DNA of 64,000 nucleotides, taken from NCBI GenBank assembly GCA_030512335.1, contig JAULSU010000002.1:1612001-1676000 (forward strand), written 5' to 3'. The notes below the pieces were generated by a model. That model was not told where the DNA came from. It searched no databases and saw nothing but the letters and a program-made list of their open reading frames with translations. Below are positions 30,104 through 40,340 of this stretch, piece by piece. Numbering within the stretch: the stretch's first letter is position 1; each line of letters starts with the position of its first letter. The stretch is from Immersiella caudata. Its lineage: Eukaryota; Ascomycota; Sordariomycetes; Sordariales; Lasiosphaeriaceae. Made by a program: the position numbers and the translations under genes.

Positions 30104-32101
30104 ATGGGCGAAGACTCCGCGGAGGTGCGCGCGCAGGTTCGCGACGTGGGGCGCGCCAACAACAGCGCCACTACGAGCACCACCACTGTCGCCCTCGGCG
30201 ATGTGACGGAACACACGGACAACCCGTTAGGAGAACTCGAGGCCGGCAACCGGCCATCCCAGCGCAGCCTCATACCGGAAGCCCCTGGAAGTGCATCATC
30301 ATCAAGGTGGAAATGGGTTCCCTATCCCGTCCGCCGCTTCGGCGAGACGGTGGTGAACTGGGCGAGGGGGCCCCCTAACCCCCGCAACTTCAAGATCGAC
30401 CCGCTGCTCCCGCCAACACAGCACTTCCCCATCGTGATGCTCGCTAAGGTCCTCCCGCAACGAAAGCATAGAATCTTGCTCTTCGCGTTCTGGCTAGTTA
30501 TGTGGATTGTCACCTTCGCCTTGGTGATGCGGCAGGGACTGGTTGCCAGTGAAATCGCAGGTTGGGGGACACCAGTGAAGATCAGCTGCGGGAGTACGTA
30601 CTGGTCAGGAGATAACGGTTGCGGGCTGGACGGAAACCTGTGCCGCCCCTTCACCGACGGAGGATTTGCGTTCAAGTGCCCTGCCAGCTGCGCCAGCTAC
30701 CAGGTGCTCAATCCCCATGCAGTGGGCGATCAGGAGGTTGTCTACCGGTCCCTGGTAGTCGGAGGCCCACCAGCAGACTCAGCCGATGGCACCGCTGTCT
30801 ATCGAGGCGATTCCTTTATTTGTGGAGCCGCCATACACGCCGGGATCGTTTCTAACACGGATGGCGGCTGCGGTGTTGTTCGGCTCATCGGAACGCAGCG
30901 GGACTTCAACGGCTCGTCCAGAAACGGCATTTCGAGTCTGGACTTCGACTCGTACTTCCCGCTCTCCTTCGCCTTCGAGAACGCCGAATGCGCATCACGA
31001 GACATGAAATGGCCGTTACTAGCTGCCTCAGTTGTCTTTTCCTCGGTAATCTCCCTTTTTGTGACGTCGCCGGCCGCTTTCTTCTTCTCCGTGTTTCCCG
31101 GACTCTACTGGACTGTGGGCCTGGCCACTGATACTCCTAACTACGCATCTGTGCCGGCCCTTATATCCCGCGAGGTCGGCAATTTTGTTCCTGCCATGTT
31201 CACTGCATGGGTCATGTACGACAAGATGGGTGTGCGGCGCGCCCTCCGAGGCCTAAGCGCCCAGATCGAAAAGACAGTGCTTTGGCTGGGAGCGTGCTGG
31301 GTCGGCTCTCTAACAAACCACACATTTGACTTCATCCCGATCCAGCGTCTCACGCCGCACGACCTGGAGCAACAGCCTGGTGCACGGGCTGCATTGGCCA
31401 TCATCATTATCATCTTGCTCGCCATTGTGAGCACGCAAATATGGTTCTTCCGCCAGGAAGCGCGCTTGATCCGCTACCTTGGATTTTACCTTCTTCTCGG
31501 TGTTGGCCTCGTCATCTGTGTCTTGCTGCCAGACCTCAACCTTCGCATACACCACTACATCATGGCGCTGCTCCTTCTACCCGGTACCAGTATGCAAACA
31601 CGTCCGTCGCTGCTTTATCAGGGTCTCCTGATTGGCTTCTTCATCAACGGTATTGCGCGTTGGGGCTTCGATCCGCTCTTGCAAACGTCGCTTGCTCTCA
31701 GGGGTGACGCCCAGGTGGGTTCGCCACTGCCAACAATCACAGCGCCCGTCGTCAACGTGGGACAAAACATATCGGAGATTACTTTCAACTGGGGTAGCCC
31801 ACCGGGGCCAGAGTACGATGGAATCAGCATCCTGGTCAATGACGTCGAACGGTTCCGAACGTACTGGGACGATGATTTCAACAACTCGCCCAACTTTACG
31901 TGGGCGAGACGAGGTGGAATCGAAGAGAACGAGTACTTTCGGTTTGCATGGATGCAGGGAGCGGACAGCGAGGATTATACCAAGGCGGGCACTTGGAATT
32001 CAAGGCATGAGTGGGTTGACATGGCGCCGGGGCCATCGAAAAAGAAGGCGAGGAATGTTGTGGCGGCAGACTTGATTCCAAGAGATTTTCTTGGGCGGTA
32101 A
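30104..32101 (+). CDS. LCCL-domain polytopic membrane protein
   Basis: Single-exon, 665 aa. The N-terminal 120 residues are cytosolic-like and Ser/Thr-rich, followed by a first membrane helix (ILLFAFWLVMWIVTFALVM, about 124-143). The LCCL region (about 153-290) shows its signature: CGSTYWSGDNGCGLDG, PASCASYQVLNP, DSFICGAAIHAGIV, GGCGVVRL. About six further hydrophobic helices follow (SVVFSSVISLFV, FFFSVFPGLYWTVGLA, VLWLGACWVGSL, ALAIIIIILLAIVST, GFYLLLGVGLVICVLL, YIMALLLLPGT), then a beta-rich lumenal or extracellular end (ISEITFNWGSPPGPEYDGIS) carrying NFT. Such LCCL proteins are widespread in filamentous ascomycetes without a fixed function; lipid or lipopolysaccharide-like binding has been suggested for LCCL domains elsewhere. 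The start is set at the first ATG (30104); the frame extends upstream without one. Confidence 0.88.
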   Translation: MGEDSAEVRAQVRDVGRANNSATTSTTTVALGDVTEHTDNPLGELEAGNRPSQRSLIPEAPGSASSSRWKWVPYPVRRFGETVVNWARGPPNPRNFKIDPLLPPTQHFPIVMLAKVLPQRKHRILLFAFWLVMWIVTFALVMRQGLVASEIAGWGTPVKISCGSTYWSGDNGCGLDGNLCRPFTDGGFAFKCPASCASYQVLNPHAVGDQEVVYRSLVVGGPPADSADGTAVYRGDSFICGAAIHAGIVSNTDGGCGVVRLIGTQRDFNGSSRNGISSLDFDSYFPLSFAFENAECASRDMKWPLLAASVVFSSVISLFVTSPAAFFFSVFPGLYWTVGLATDTPNYASVPALISREVGNFVPAMFTAWVMYDKMGVRRALRGLSAQIEKTVLWLGACWVGSLTNHTFDFIPIQRLTPHDLEQQPGARAALAIIIIILLAIVSTQIWFFRQEARLIRYLGFYLLLGVGLVICVLLPDLNLRIHHYIMALLLLPGTSMQTRPSLLYQGLLIGFFINGIARWGFDPLLQTSLALRGDAQVGSPLPTITAPVVNVGQNISEITFNWGSPPGPEYDGISILVNDVERFRTYWDDDFNNSPNFTWARRGGIEENEYFRFAWMQGADSEDYTKAGTWNSRHEWVDMAPGPSKKKARNVVAADLIPRDFLGR

Positions 32102-32410
32102 ATCCGACATAGCGTGGAGTCGGTTATATAGATACCTGTGGTCTGATGAATATATGGGATTTTTGCGGCGACTTTGTCCTGGTGCTCCCATTCTGCAACC
32201 ATGCGGGCAAATGTTACCCCACCGAGTGACACCAAACACATATCGAACGTCTAACCTTCTCCAATCTCAATCCGAACAAAACCCAACTACGGATTACATC
32301 GAGTACATAAGGTACCAAAAATACACCAAAAGGTTGCACATACGTTCGACACTATACTCAGCCGAAAACTACCAACACGACGACCTCAAAAAAATAACAA
32401 TAATAACAAA
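32102..32410. other. LCCL gene 3' region and promoter of the hydrolase-like gene
   Basis: 309 bp tandem spacer, AT-richer than neighbours, ending in an A-rich leader (CTCAAAAAAATAACAATAATAACAAAATG) typical of a translated fungal mRNA start. No gene seen. Confidence 0.6.
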
Positions 32411-33217
32411 ATGCCACCCCGCGTCCCCACCCCCTCCGACTTCACCTCCCTCTCCCCTCTCACCGTCTCCCTCACCTTCCCCTCTCCTCCCGAATCAACC
32501 ACCGCCATTCTCATCCTCTTCCATGGCCTAGGCGACAGCGAAACCCCGTTCTCCAACTTCGCCAAAAACCTCTCCCTCCCCGGCGTCTTGGCCATCTCCG
32601 TCCGCGGAGTCTCACCCCTCCCGCCTGCTTTACTTGGGCTCGGGCCAGGTGATGGACCCGCCAGGAATTTCCACTGGGGGGATGATTTGAGGGCCGGAAG
32701 TAGCGGGGATGTGTTGGAGGAGGATGTTGGGTTCAAGACGGCTACGCGGGAGGTGTTGGGACGGTTGGTGAAGGGGGTGTTGGTAGAAAAGTTGGGATGG
32801 GAGACGAGGGATATTTTGTTGTTTGGGTTTGGGCAGGGGGGGTCGTTTGCGTTGGGGTTGGCGTCGTTGGTCAGGGAGGGGTTGAATGTGGTGGCGGGGG
32901 GGAGGGTCGTGGAGGTGGGAGCGGAGGGGGGGAAGGAGTTTAAGGGTGTGGTCAGTGTAGGTGGTGGGTTGCTGGGAAGTACGGTGCCGACTACTGCGGG
33001 GACGGGGAAGAAGGAGAAGAGTAGGACAAAGGCGTTGGTTCTGTGTGGGAGGGAGAGTGAGAGTGTGGATGGGTTTGCCGAGGGTGTGTTAAATGAGGAG
33101 TTTGAGAGTGTGAAGGTGGTTAGGTGGAAGAGGCCGGACGATGGGATGCCCGGGAGTAGGGAGGAAGTGCTTCCAATGATGGAGTTCTTTGCAGAGAGGC
33201 TGAGGAGTGGGTGGTAG
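32411..33217 (+). CDS. Acyl-protein thioesterase/carboxylesterase-like protein lacking the catalytic triad
   Basis: 268-aa alpha/beta-hydrolase of the phospholipase/carboxylesterase (APT1-like) family. The oxyanion loop LFHGLGDSETPFSNFAKNL and VRGVSPLPP are well kept, and FHWGDDL corresponds to the conserved W-x-D region. At the nucleophile elbow, however, the expected GFSQGG reads GFGQGG, so the Ser is Gly. The usual Asp motif (HG..D..V) reads CGRESESV, and the C-terminal GH(S/T) His motif reads GMPGSREE. On visible evidence the triad is gone, so it is probably a binding protein or uses other residues (the Ser in GQGGS is adjacent). I recall similar GFGQGG sequences in other fungi, so this is a subfamily and not local decay; the frame is intact. 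The 5' end is C-rich and the 3' two-thirds G-rich. Confidence 0.85.
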   Translation: MPPRVPTPSDFTSLSPLTVSLTFPSPPESTTAILILFHGLGDSETPFSNFAKNLSLPGVLAISVRGVSPLPPALLGLGPGDGPARNFHWGDDLRAGSSGDVLEEDVGFKTATREVLGRLVKGVLVEKLGWETRDILLFGFGQGGSFALGLASLVREGLNVVAGGRVVEVGAEGGKEFKGVVSVGGGLLGSTVPTTAGTGKKEKSRTKALVLCGRESESVDGFAEGVLNEEFESVKVVRWKRPDDGMPGSREEVLPMMEFFAERLRSGW

Positions 33218-34390
33218 GGTATATCTGAGGGACTACTTGTTAACTGTCAATGACGATGGTGGTTTCCAGGCTGATGGCTTTGGAACCAGTCTAGAAGAAG
33301 TCGGATTGGCTGCGTGTAGGTCGACATGTCACTGAGGTGTTGGGTCGCGCATCGGTCGAAGTGCGCGCCATCCCATTCCCAATATCCTATCCCAGCCGGG
33401 TTATCCTTTTTTTTTTCCTCTTTCCTTTTTTTTTCCTTTTTTTTCTTTCTTTCTTTCTTCTTTTTTTCTTTTTTCTTTTTTCTTTTTTTCGCACACCGTC
33501 TCCCTGATGCAGCCCATAGAACTCTACATTGCTTAGGACACCTGGAGCACCTGTCTCTGGTGGAGTGAGAACCTTCATGGCCAAGACCCACCACCCAAAG
33601 GCCCCACAGCAAAATTCGCACCTGTGCACAGACCATGTCTGCCAGATATAAAGTCTGCCTCCTCCCCTCCATCTTGTTCCGTTTCTCTTTTCTTCTTCAT
33701 GTCGACAATACTTCATAGAATCTTTTCTATAGTAGTCGTCCACTTTTGTGTTCCCTAAAGGAGCCACAGAATCCACCCGGGTTGATGATCCATATCCTCG
33801 ACACCCTACAGTTAGCACCCTTTTACTCTCGCTCTGCCTGCAAAGGTGGCGGCCGTTGGCTAGTCCGCGGCTGTATAGAGAGTGGGCGATGATCTGTACC
33901 CTACTGTTGAGGTCTTGCTTTCGAGCGCTCTGGCGGGGTGGGAGTCGATGGAAGTCTGACCGGCCTTTTTATCTCTTTTTTCATTGTGATCTTGGGCTTG
34001 CTCAGGATGCGAAGAAGAAGATTTCCGTACCGTGCCTGCGGTTGTAGTGTATCATACCATGAGTACTCAGTAGCTACGTAACTGCCGACTGGATTTTACT
34101 TAGCTCTCCATTGCCCATGTGTTTCGTTTTTTTGATGGTCTTGATCACCTAGCTCTCGTCATATCTGGATGCCCAGGAGTGTACACTAAAATTTGAGAGA
34201 TCGATGAATGTTGTCGCCCGCAAGTCTGGAACCGAGCCCCACAGCCCTACTATCTTGGCATGTGCAGGGAAGAGCCACCTTCGCAGAGCCGCATCATCAC
34301 TCCAACGAACAACACAACGGCTTGGAAACCGTTGCGATAGATGAGGCTCCGTCCTCAAATGACCGGTAAGGTCAGCCGCAATACATCGCA
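33218..34390. other. Intergenic region upstream of DSC3
   Basis: 1.17 kb with no supportable gene. It contains the pyrimidine tract described separately and, just before 34391, a leader with ATACATCGCA-ATG context. Purine-rich antisense frames across the tract are artefacts of its composition. Confidence 0.55.
33404..33490 (+). repeat. 87-bp uninterrupted polypyrimidine tract
   Basis: Every base from 33404 to 33490 is C or T, dominated by T-runs with TTTC repeats (TTTCTTTCTTTCTTTC). Such homopurine/homopyrimidine tracts can form triplex DNA and mutate by slippage. It lies about 190 bp after the hydrolase-like gene stop and about 900 bp before DSC3. Confidence 0.9.
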
Positions 34391-35560
34391 ATGAGCAGCA
34401 ACAAGAACAACGGCCGCCCCAGCGGCAGCGGCAGCTCGTCATCCGCATCATCTCCAACCAAGCGCTCCAACCAACACCTGCTCCCGCTACCCCCGTCTGG
34501 GGCACGCTCACCCTCCCCAAGCCTGCGCAGCCCGACATCACCATCGCGCAGTCTCTTTACGCCTCCGCCGCTGCACCTCACAGTCCGCTTCAGCACCTCT
34601 CTCCCCGACCTCCACCTCGACATCCTCACTCCCCACCAAACAACCATCGCCGCCCTCAAACATCTCATCCGCGCCCGCCTCGCCGACGATGCCAACGCCC
34701 CCGACACCACCGCCCGCAACAACGCTGCCTCCGCAGCTGCCCGCGGTCGACTCCGCTTCATCCACGGCGGCAAAATCCTCCCCGACCACGCCGCCCTCTC
34801 CTCCGTCCTCAAGCCCCTCCCACCACCACCACCCGCGCCCTCGTCCAACCCCTCCGATCCAAAGGGCAAAGGCAAACACGTCGAAGGCCGCCAACTCCAA
34901 CGCGTCTACGTCAACTGCTCCATTGGCGATGAGCTCTCCCCCGCCGAACTCGCCGTGGAAGCGGCCGCGGCAGCCGAAATCCCCCCTCCGCCTCCCGCAT
35001 CCCCCTTTCTGCGAAGCACGCCCTCCACCCCGCTCCCGTCGGGCCGTGCGACGGGGATGCAACTCGATACCGGCTCCGGGTTGGGCATAAGATCTACAGG
35101 GACTACGCAGCGTGCGCCTAGGGGGTTTGACAGGTTGTTGACGGCGGGGTTTACGTCCGCCGAGGTGAACCAGCTGCGGTTGCAGTTCAGATCTATTCAG
35201 GCGCAGAGACATACGCCTGATACGATGCCCTCGCCGGACACGCTGAGGACGATGGAGGATGCTTGGATTGATAGTAACGGGGCGGGGGCTGGAGGGGGAG
35301 GGGGAGGCGCGGCGACTGGGGCTGGGGCTGGGGGTGAAGAGGGGGCGGAAGCGGGTGGGGATGATGCGTTTGGGTTGAATGCGGTGATTGATGCGATGAT
35401 TAAGGGGATGTTTATCGGGTTTGTGTTTCCGCTGGGGGCGATAGGGTGGCTGTTGAGGGAGGAGGGGATATGGCCGAAGCGGATGCAGGTGTTTGTGTCA
35501 TTGGGGTTTCTGCTGAGTTTGTCGGTGGGGATTGTGAGGGCGTTGGGGGGCGAAGGGTGA
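34391..35560 (+). CDS. DSC3: DSC E3 ubiquitin ligase complex subunit 3
   Basis: Component of the Golgi/endosome DSC ubiquitin ligase that in fungi activates the SREBP pathway and degrades membrane proteins. Single exon, 389 aa. After a Ser/Pro-rich N-terminus (1-60), a ubiquitin-like domain begins at LHLTVRFSTSLPDLHLDIL and includes RLRFIHGGKILPD and RVYVNCSIGDELSP, split by Pro-rich loops. The C-terminal region has GFDRLLTAGFTSAEVNQLRL and TMEDAWIDSN, then a Gly/Ala linker and two membrane helices (GMFIGFVFPLGAIGWLL and VFVSLGFLLSLSVGIVRAL). This matches the DUF2407 architecture of Dsc3. The coding strand is C-rich until about 35040 and G-rich after it. No other DSC subunit is visible in the window. 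Confidence 0.92.
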   Translation: MSSNKNNGRPSGSGSSSSASSPTKRSNQHLLPLPPSGARSPSPSLRSPTSPSRSLFTPPPLHLTVRFSTSLPDLHLDILTPHQTTIAALKHLIRARLADDANAPDTTARNNAASAAARGRLRFIHGGKILPDHAALSSVLKPLPPPPPAPSSNPSDPKGKGKHVEGRQLQRVYVNCSIGDELSPAELAVEAAAAAEIPPPPPASPFLRSTPSTPLPSGRATGMQLDTGSGLGIRSTGTTQRAPRGFDRLLTAGFTSAEVNQLRLQFRSIQAQRHTPDTMPSPDTLRTMEDAWIDSNGAGAGGGGGGAATGAGAGGEEGAEAGGDDAFGLNAVIDAMIKGMFIGFVFPLGAIGWLLREEGIWPKRMQVFVSLGFLLSLSVGIVRALGGEG

Positions 35561-36082
35561 TGATTTGTTGGAGGCCGTTGTGTGTTAATTGTTGTGTATA
35601 GGTAGCTGCATTGTCACGACGCTTGAGGACAGGGCGCTGAGCTGGATAGCATCATGATACCCCTCAATAGAGTAATGAGCCTATCTTGTAGCTGGGATGC
35701 TGATGCGGGTTTGTGAACCTGGGGCGAAGAATAAGTGTGGCAAACTCGTCCTAGAGTGCTAGTACTTGTTGCGCAAAGCATGGAAGCTCACAGCACTCGC
35801 AACAAACGGGGAAACAAGATATTGCCTGGGCGTATATCAACCCGATACACACCCGACGGCATTCTCCCAAGCGTAGCTAAGCCTTCCCAAAATGAGCCAA
35901 CCCAGCCACCGCAAGAAAAGCTATCTAACCTATGCATACGAATCTAGAAACGGCCGAGCTAACCACACGGCCGCACCCTTTTCCTTGCCCATCCCCGCTA
36001 ACGCGCCTCGAACGCCAAGACGATGCAACAAGTTACTATCAGAAAGCAAACCTACAAACACAAGACCTACGCGGAGCCGACC
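35561..36082. other. Convergent 3' regions of DSC3 and MTR4
   Basis: 522 bp between facing stops, less GC-rich, with no supported gene. Confidence 0.6.
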
Positions 36083-39000
36083 CTAGAGGTATAAGCTGTT
36101 GAAGGAGACAATGTCACGCTTCACCTTGGACAGGCTCTCTTCGAATTTGTTCTTGAGTTCCTCGCTGCCCATGACCTTGGCGCCCTCAGCCATTTGCCGG
36201 AGGAGCTCCTCAAGACGACGGAAGAGACGGATCAAAGACCCCTCGTAAACATTGGTCATTTTACTGTCATCAAGGTCAGTAGAAGTTGGGAGGTGAAGTT
36301 GGGAGGTGCTTACCAAATCTCTGAAAACGGCTTCCCGTTGGCCCAAGCAAGGACCGTTTCCATGAGCTGCCATTTGAGGCTTTGCACGTAGTCGTCTTCA
36401 TTCACATCAAGCTTACTCTCGGCGCTAACCTTGGCGATGATCCTGGCCTGGGCCTGGATCTCGCGGAATGGCTTGGCTAGTTCCTCCTTGAAGTCCTTCG
36501 TTTCGACCTTCTCGTCAAAGATGAAGCAGCTAAGAACAGCCGCGCAGATTTCGGGACTGAGCTCGTTGAAGAACCGGTTAAAAAGAAGCTCTGCCAAAAG
36601 AAGTTCATGCCCTTCGGTGGATGATATCTCGCAGGCAACGCGGGCCTTCAACTGCACAACTTCGCCCTCGTTGATGAAACCCAGTCGGCGCAACACCCGC
36701 TTCCGCGACTTGAGCTCGTCAAGCTGACTGATGCTGTGGGCCTTTTGGATAGCCTTTTTCTTGTCCTTGATCTTCTCGGTGAGCGAGATCTTGGTGGAAT
36801 ATTGCTGCCAGAGCTCAGGTAGCAAAGGCGAACCGTGCAGTGGGTTGGCAACAAGTCGGGATTCGAGAACCTCGATCTTCCGAAGCAGCTTTTTGAACGA
36901 CTCGTCGTTGATGCCCATGTTCTCCATAGGGTCCATGATCGGGATACCGTCAGGGAACCTTCTGGCAACCTCATCAATTGAGTTGCCCACTCCATCCTTG
37001 TCCGCCCGCGATTCGCACTTCTGGGGAAGGAATACTCGAACCTGGCTGAGGGACTTTAGGCATGACAAAAGGCATGGCACAATCTCCCACCTGGTCTTTG
37101 CTCCCTCTGCGTCTGGCTTGACGCCTTCCGGCATTGGGCCTTGAGGCTTGACCTTGTGGTTGAAGTCGGTGCTGGTAGCCGAGACCTTGAGTACCACATC
37201 GATGAAGTAGGACTCGTTCGCTGGGTAGGGAGGTTCGCCTTTCTTTGGAGGTTTCCGGGCCACATGATCAATCACAACACCCCATCCATAATCAACCCCA
37301 CCAGGGTTCTTAATGCTAACTAGACGACCAGGTTGTAGGAATTCGAGACAGTGGGTGGGGTGTTGAATAACAGCGATCATATCTTTGTTGTATTCCTCGA
37401 GTTGCGAACGAATGGTCCAGTAGTCTTTCACAGTGCTTTCGTCGGCAATGATCATCCCGTCTCTCTCTTGCTGCAAGCTGATCAACTCCTTCTCCAGCTG
37501 AGGCACGCTGGCGGCATTCTGGAACTGGAAAAAACACCGCTCCAGCATGAACTCAGGTGAGATCGCTTCGATTCGAAGAAGGTTGAGGACCATGTTATAT
37601 CCAAGATAGAAGGCAGAGTTCAGCCTGTCTTGCTGTCCCACAACGATGGCTCTGGCTGTTTCAGGCTCAAGCTTATCGTCCACCATCATGATGACAATAC
37701 CGCGATCGTCAAGACCACGTCTACCAGCTCTTCCAGCCATCTGAACGTACTCTGATGAAGTGAGAGGCCTGTTTGACACACCATCGAACTTCGTGACCTG
37801 CGTGAAGACGACAGTTCTGGCCGGCATGTTCAAGCCGATGGAGAAGGTCTCCGTGGCAAAGAGTACCTTTATCAGGCCCTCCTGGAACAGGATTTCGATG
37901 GTCTCCTTGAGAATGGGCAGGAGCCCGGAGTGATGAACACCGATTCCCTTGCGAAGCAGTGGAAGGATGTGTGTAATCTGGGGAAGGCTCTTGTCGTCGT
38001 CGGAGAGCGAACGCAGCGCGTTTTCGAACACCTTGTCAACCATCTCTTGCTCGTCGGGAGCGTTGAACTTGACGTCCCTGGAGCTAGCCAGTGCCATGGC
38101 CTCGCAGTCTCTTTTGCTGAAATTGAATACAATGACTGGCTGAAAGTTCCTCTTCATGATCATACGGATGATCTTGGCGATGTCGGACTTCTCGTCAGTC
38201 GCGTCGCCCCCCTTGTCGATCCTCTTGTTTTTTCCTCTGCCCTTTTGCTTGGCTTTCCAGTCGGCTGGATCAGCCCCCTTGTTCGCCTCGATCAAGGCCA
38301 TTGCCTGGTTGAAATTGTTCTCCTTGAAGTTACCCTTCTCGTCCACGATCAAGAGGATACCCTTGCCACCGGCGGGGAAGAAGTAATTTTGTAGCGGCGT
38401 AGGTCGAAAATCGGTGTAGACGACATGGCATGCCTGACGATGTATCTTGGCAATCCACTCGGCGAATTGGAAGGCGTTGGGAATCGTAGCCGACAGGAAG
38501 ACATATCTCACTTTGTCCGGGAGCAGAATGATGGTCTCCTCCCACACGACGCCTCGAGTCTTGTCTCGCATGTAGTGGATTTCGTCGAAGACGACCCAAG
38601 CCACCTCGCGCATAATCTCAGAGCCGCGGTACAGCATAGAGCGCAGAATCTCGGTGGTCATGACGAGACAGCTAGCCGTCGGATTGATAGTGACATCTCC
38701 AGTCATGAGACCGACGTCTCCAAACTCGCCCTCGAAGTCTCGATACTTCTGGTTGCTCAGCGCCTTGATGGGGCTGGTGTAGATAACCCTCTGGTTCCTT
38801 TTCAGGCACTGGGCGATGGCATACTCGGCAACGACCGTCTTGCCAGCACTGGTATGCGCGGAGACCAAAACGCTCTCTTCTCTCTCGATGGAGGCGATTG
38901 ACATGCTCTGAAAGGGGTCGAGCTTGAAAGGGTACGTGCGAGCCGGCTGTTCGGGGGCCTTATGCTCCGACAGGGGAAGGTATTCGTAGTCAAGATCGGG

Positions 39001-39327
39001 CGGCAGCGCGACCTGGTGCTGGATGTTGTGTGAGAGGACGAGCGATTCAAGCTCCTTGACGGGTGCGAATCCCTGTGCGGCAGTGACCTCTCGCGACTCG
39101 GCGGTTTGGAAGGAATCGACCATGACCGGGTCGGCGCCGGCCTCCTTCTTGCGCCGCTTGCTGTCGCCATGCGCCTCGGGATCCGATTCTGCATCGCCGG
39201 CGTTTGGCATCTCTTCATCGTTTGAAGTGGGATGGTCGCCATGATCGTCGTCCGTTCCAGCTGGCTCGGCCTTGCGCTTTTTTGGAGCGCGAGTAGCCTC
39301 CTCGAAGACGCCGAAGAGGTCGTCCAT
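36083..39327 (-). CDS. MTR4: Nuclear exosome RNA helicase Mtr4 (TRAMP/Ski2-like DExH)
   Basis: 3'-5' RNA helicase that feeds nuclear RNAs to the exosome, also in TRAMP. Exons 39327..36314 and 36263..36083, 1064 aa. The 50-nt intron (GTAAGC donor, CTGAC branch, ACAG acceptor) joins GKPFSEI-C to KMTNVYEGSLIRLFRRLEEL. Visible motifs: AHTSAGKT (motif I, about residue 156), DEIHYM (motif II, about 246), SATIPN (III), GLNMPARTVVF, and QMAGRAGRRGLDDRG (VI, about 526). The arch/KOW insertion contains GRLVSIKNPGGVDYGWGVV, which separates Mtr4 from Ski2. The N-terminus has a basic nuclear-localisation-like KRRKKEAG. A perfect 13-bp tandem repeat lies within the intron beside the donor. It is divergent from TSC13 across about 1 kb. 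Confidence 0.96.
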
Positions 39328-40340
39328 TTTGGCGATGGAGCCGACGTTGCGGTCTCAAGACGTGTGGCTAGGAGAGGGATGGCGCTGATCGTGTTGGTCG
39401 GGGAAAAAAAAAGTTGGAGCTCTGGCAGAAATCGAGATCCTGGCGGGCGGTGAGGGGACACGCTTCCCGAGTCTGCAAGCACTGTGCAACCCACATGCCA
39501 CCCAACGTCGTGGAACTACACGTTCGAAAGGGACAATCATTGGAGACCAGATCGCCTTCTCACTTTCGTTGAAGGCTGATGCACTGAACACGCTCTCGAT
39601 CTCAGTGAATTACTGTCATTTTCGGTGCAACTGAGATCTCAAATGTATTTGCTCGATGGGTTCGGCGACTGGGCTTCTTTCATGCGTTTTCCGATGCAAC
39701 TGAGCCCTGACAAGATGTACCTCAGGTATCCAAGGCCTTGTCCGGTCCACTCGTGGTTCTAGCACGGGATGCTTTTTTCAACATATCTTAGACATTTTAC
39801 AAAGCCTTCCTAATGCGATGAGTACCTTGAGCTTTAGCCAAGGCCTTACTGTATGCAACTGAGGCCTCGAAGCCGCCTCCGTCAACATCTTTGTCTTTGG
39901 AGTCCATACGCGGTTTGATGGCCTGAGACCTTAAACAACGAGAAGGTTCTCTATGAGCAACACCCACACCAGCAAGAGCGTCCCGTTTGACCCGGGAGGA
40001 TTGGTGTGCCGGCACCCCGGACCGGTCGCGCCCACACTGTCCCTACTCCAGACGGCTTCCCGCAATAGTAATCCGAATACCTGTCATGAATTCTACAGAA
40101 TATATGGCTGAACCTACTGCCGAAATGCGTAATTTTTGGAGCGCTCTCGAGGTACCGAGGAGCTACCGGACGGGTCGGACCTTGCAACCCCTGTCAACGG
40201 CTCCTCATGCACGCCACCCAGTCCAACCAAAATTTTGTCCTCTGTTAGGGAAGCACTTAAACACATCGCCCCGTTCACAAAATAGCGGTGCATTCTTCCA
40301 AGCTTTCTGAGTTCAATTGAGCCCAGGAAAATCCACCAAG
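39328..40340. promoter_or_regulatory. Divergent promoter region MTR4 / TSC13 with three TGCAACTGAG copies
   Basis: About 1.0 kb, AT-richer than the genes. The decamer TGCAACTGAG occurs at 39626..39635, 39695..39704 and 39854..39863, all on the plus strand. Nothing coding is supported. The TSC13-proximal leader ends ATCCACCAAG-ATG. Confidence 0.55.

Noticed and set aside
33247..33672. Lys/Glu-rich minus-strand frame across the pyrimidine tract
   Set aside because: The charged run is only the translation of the homopurine strand.
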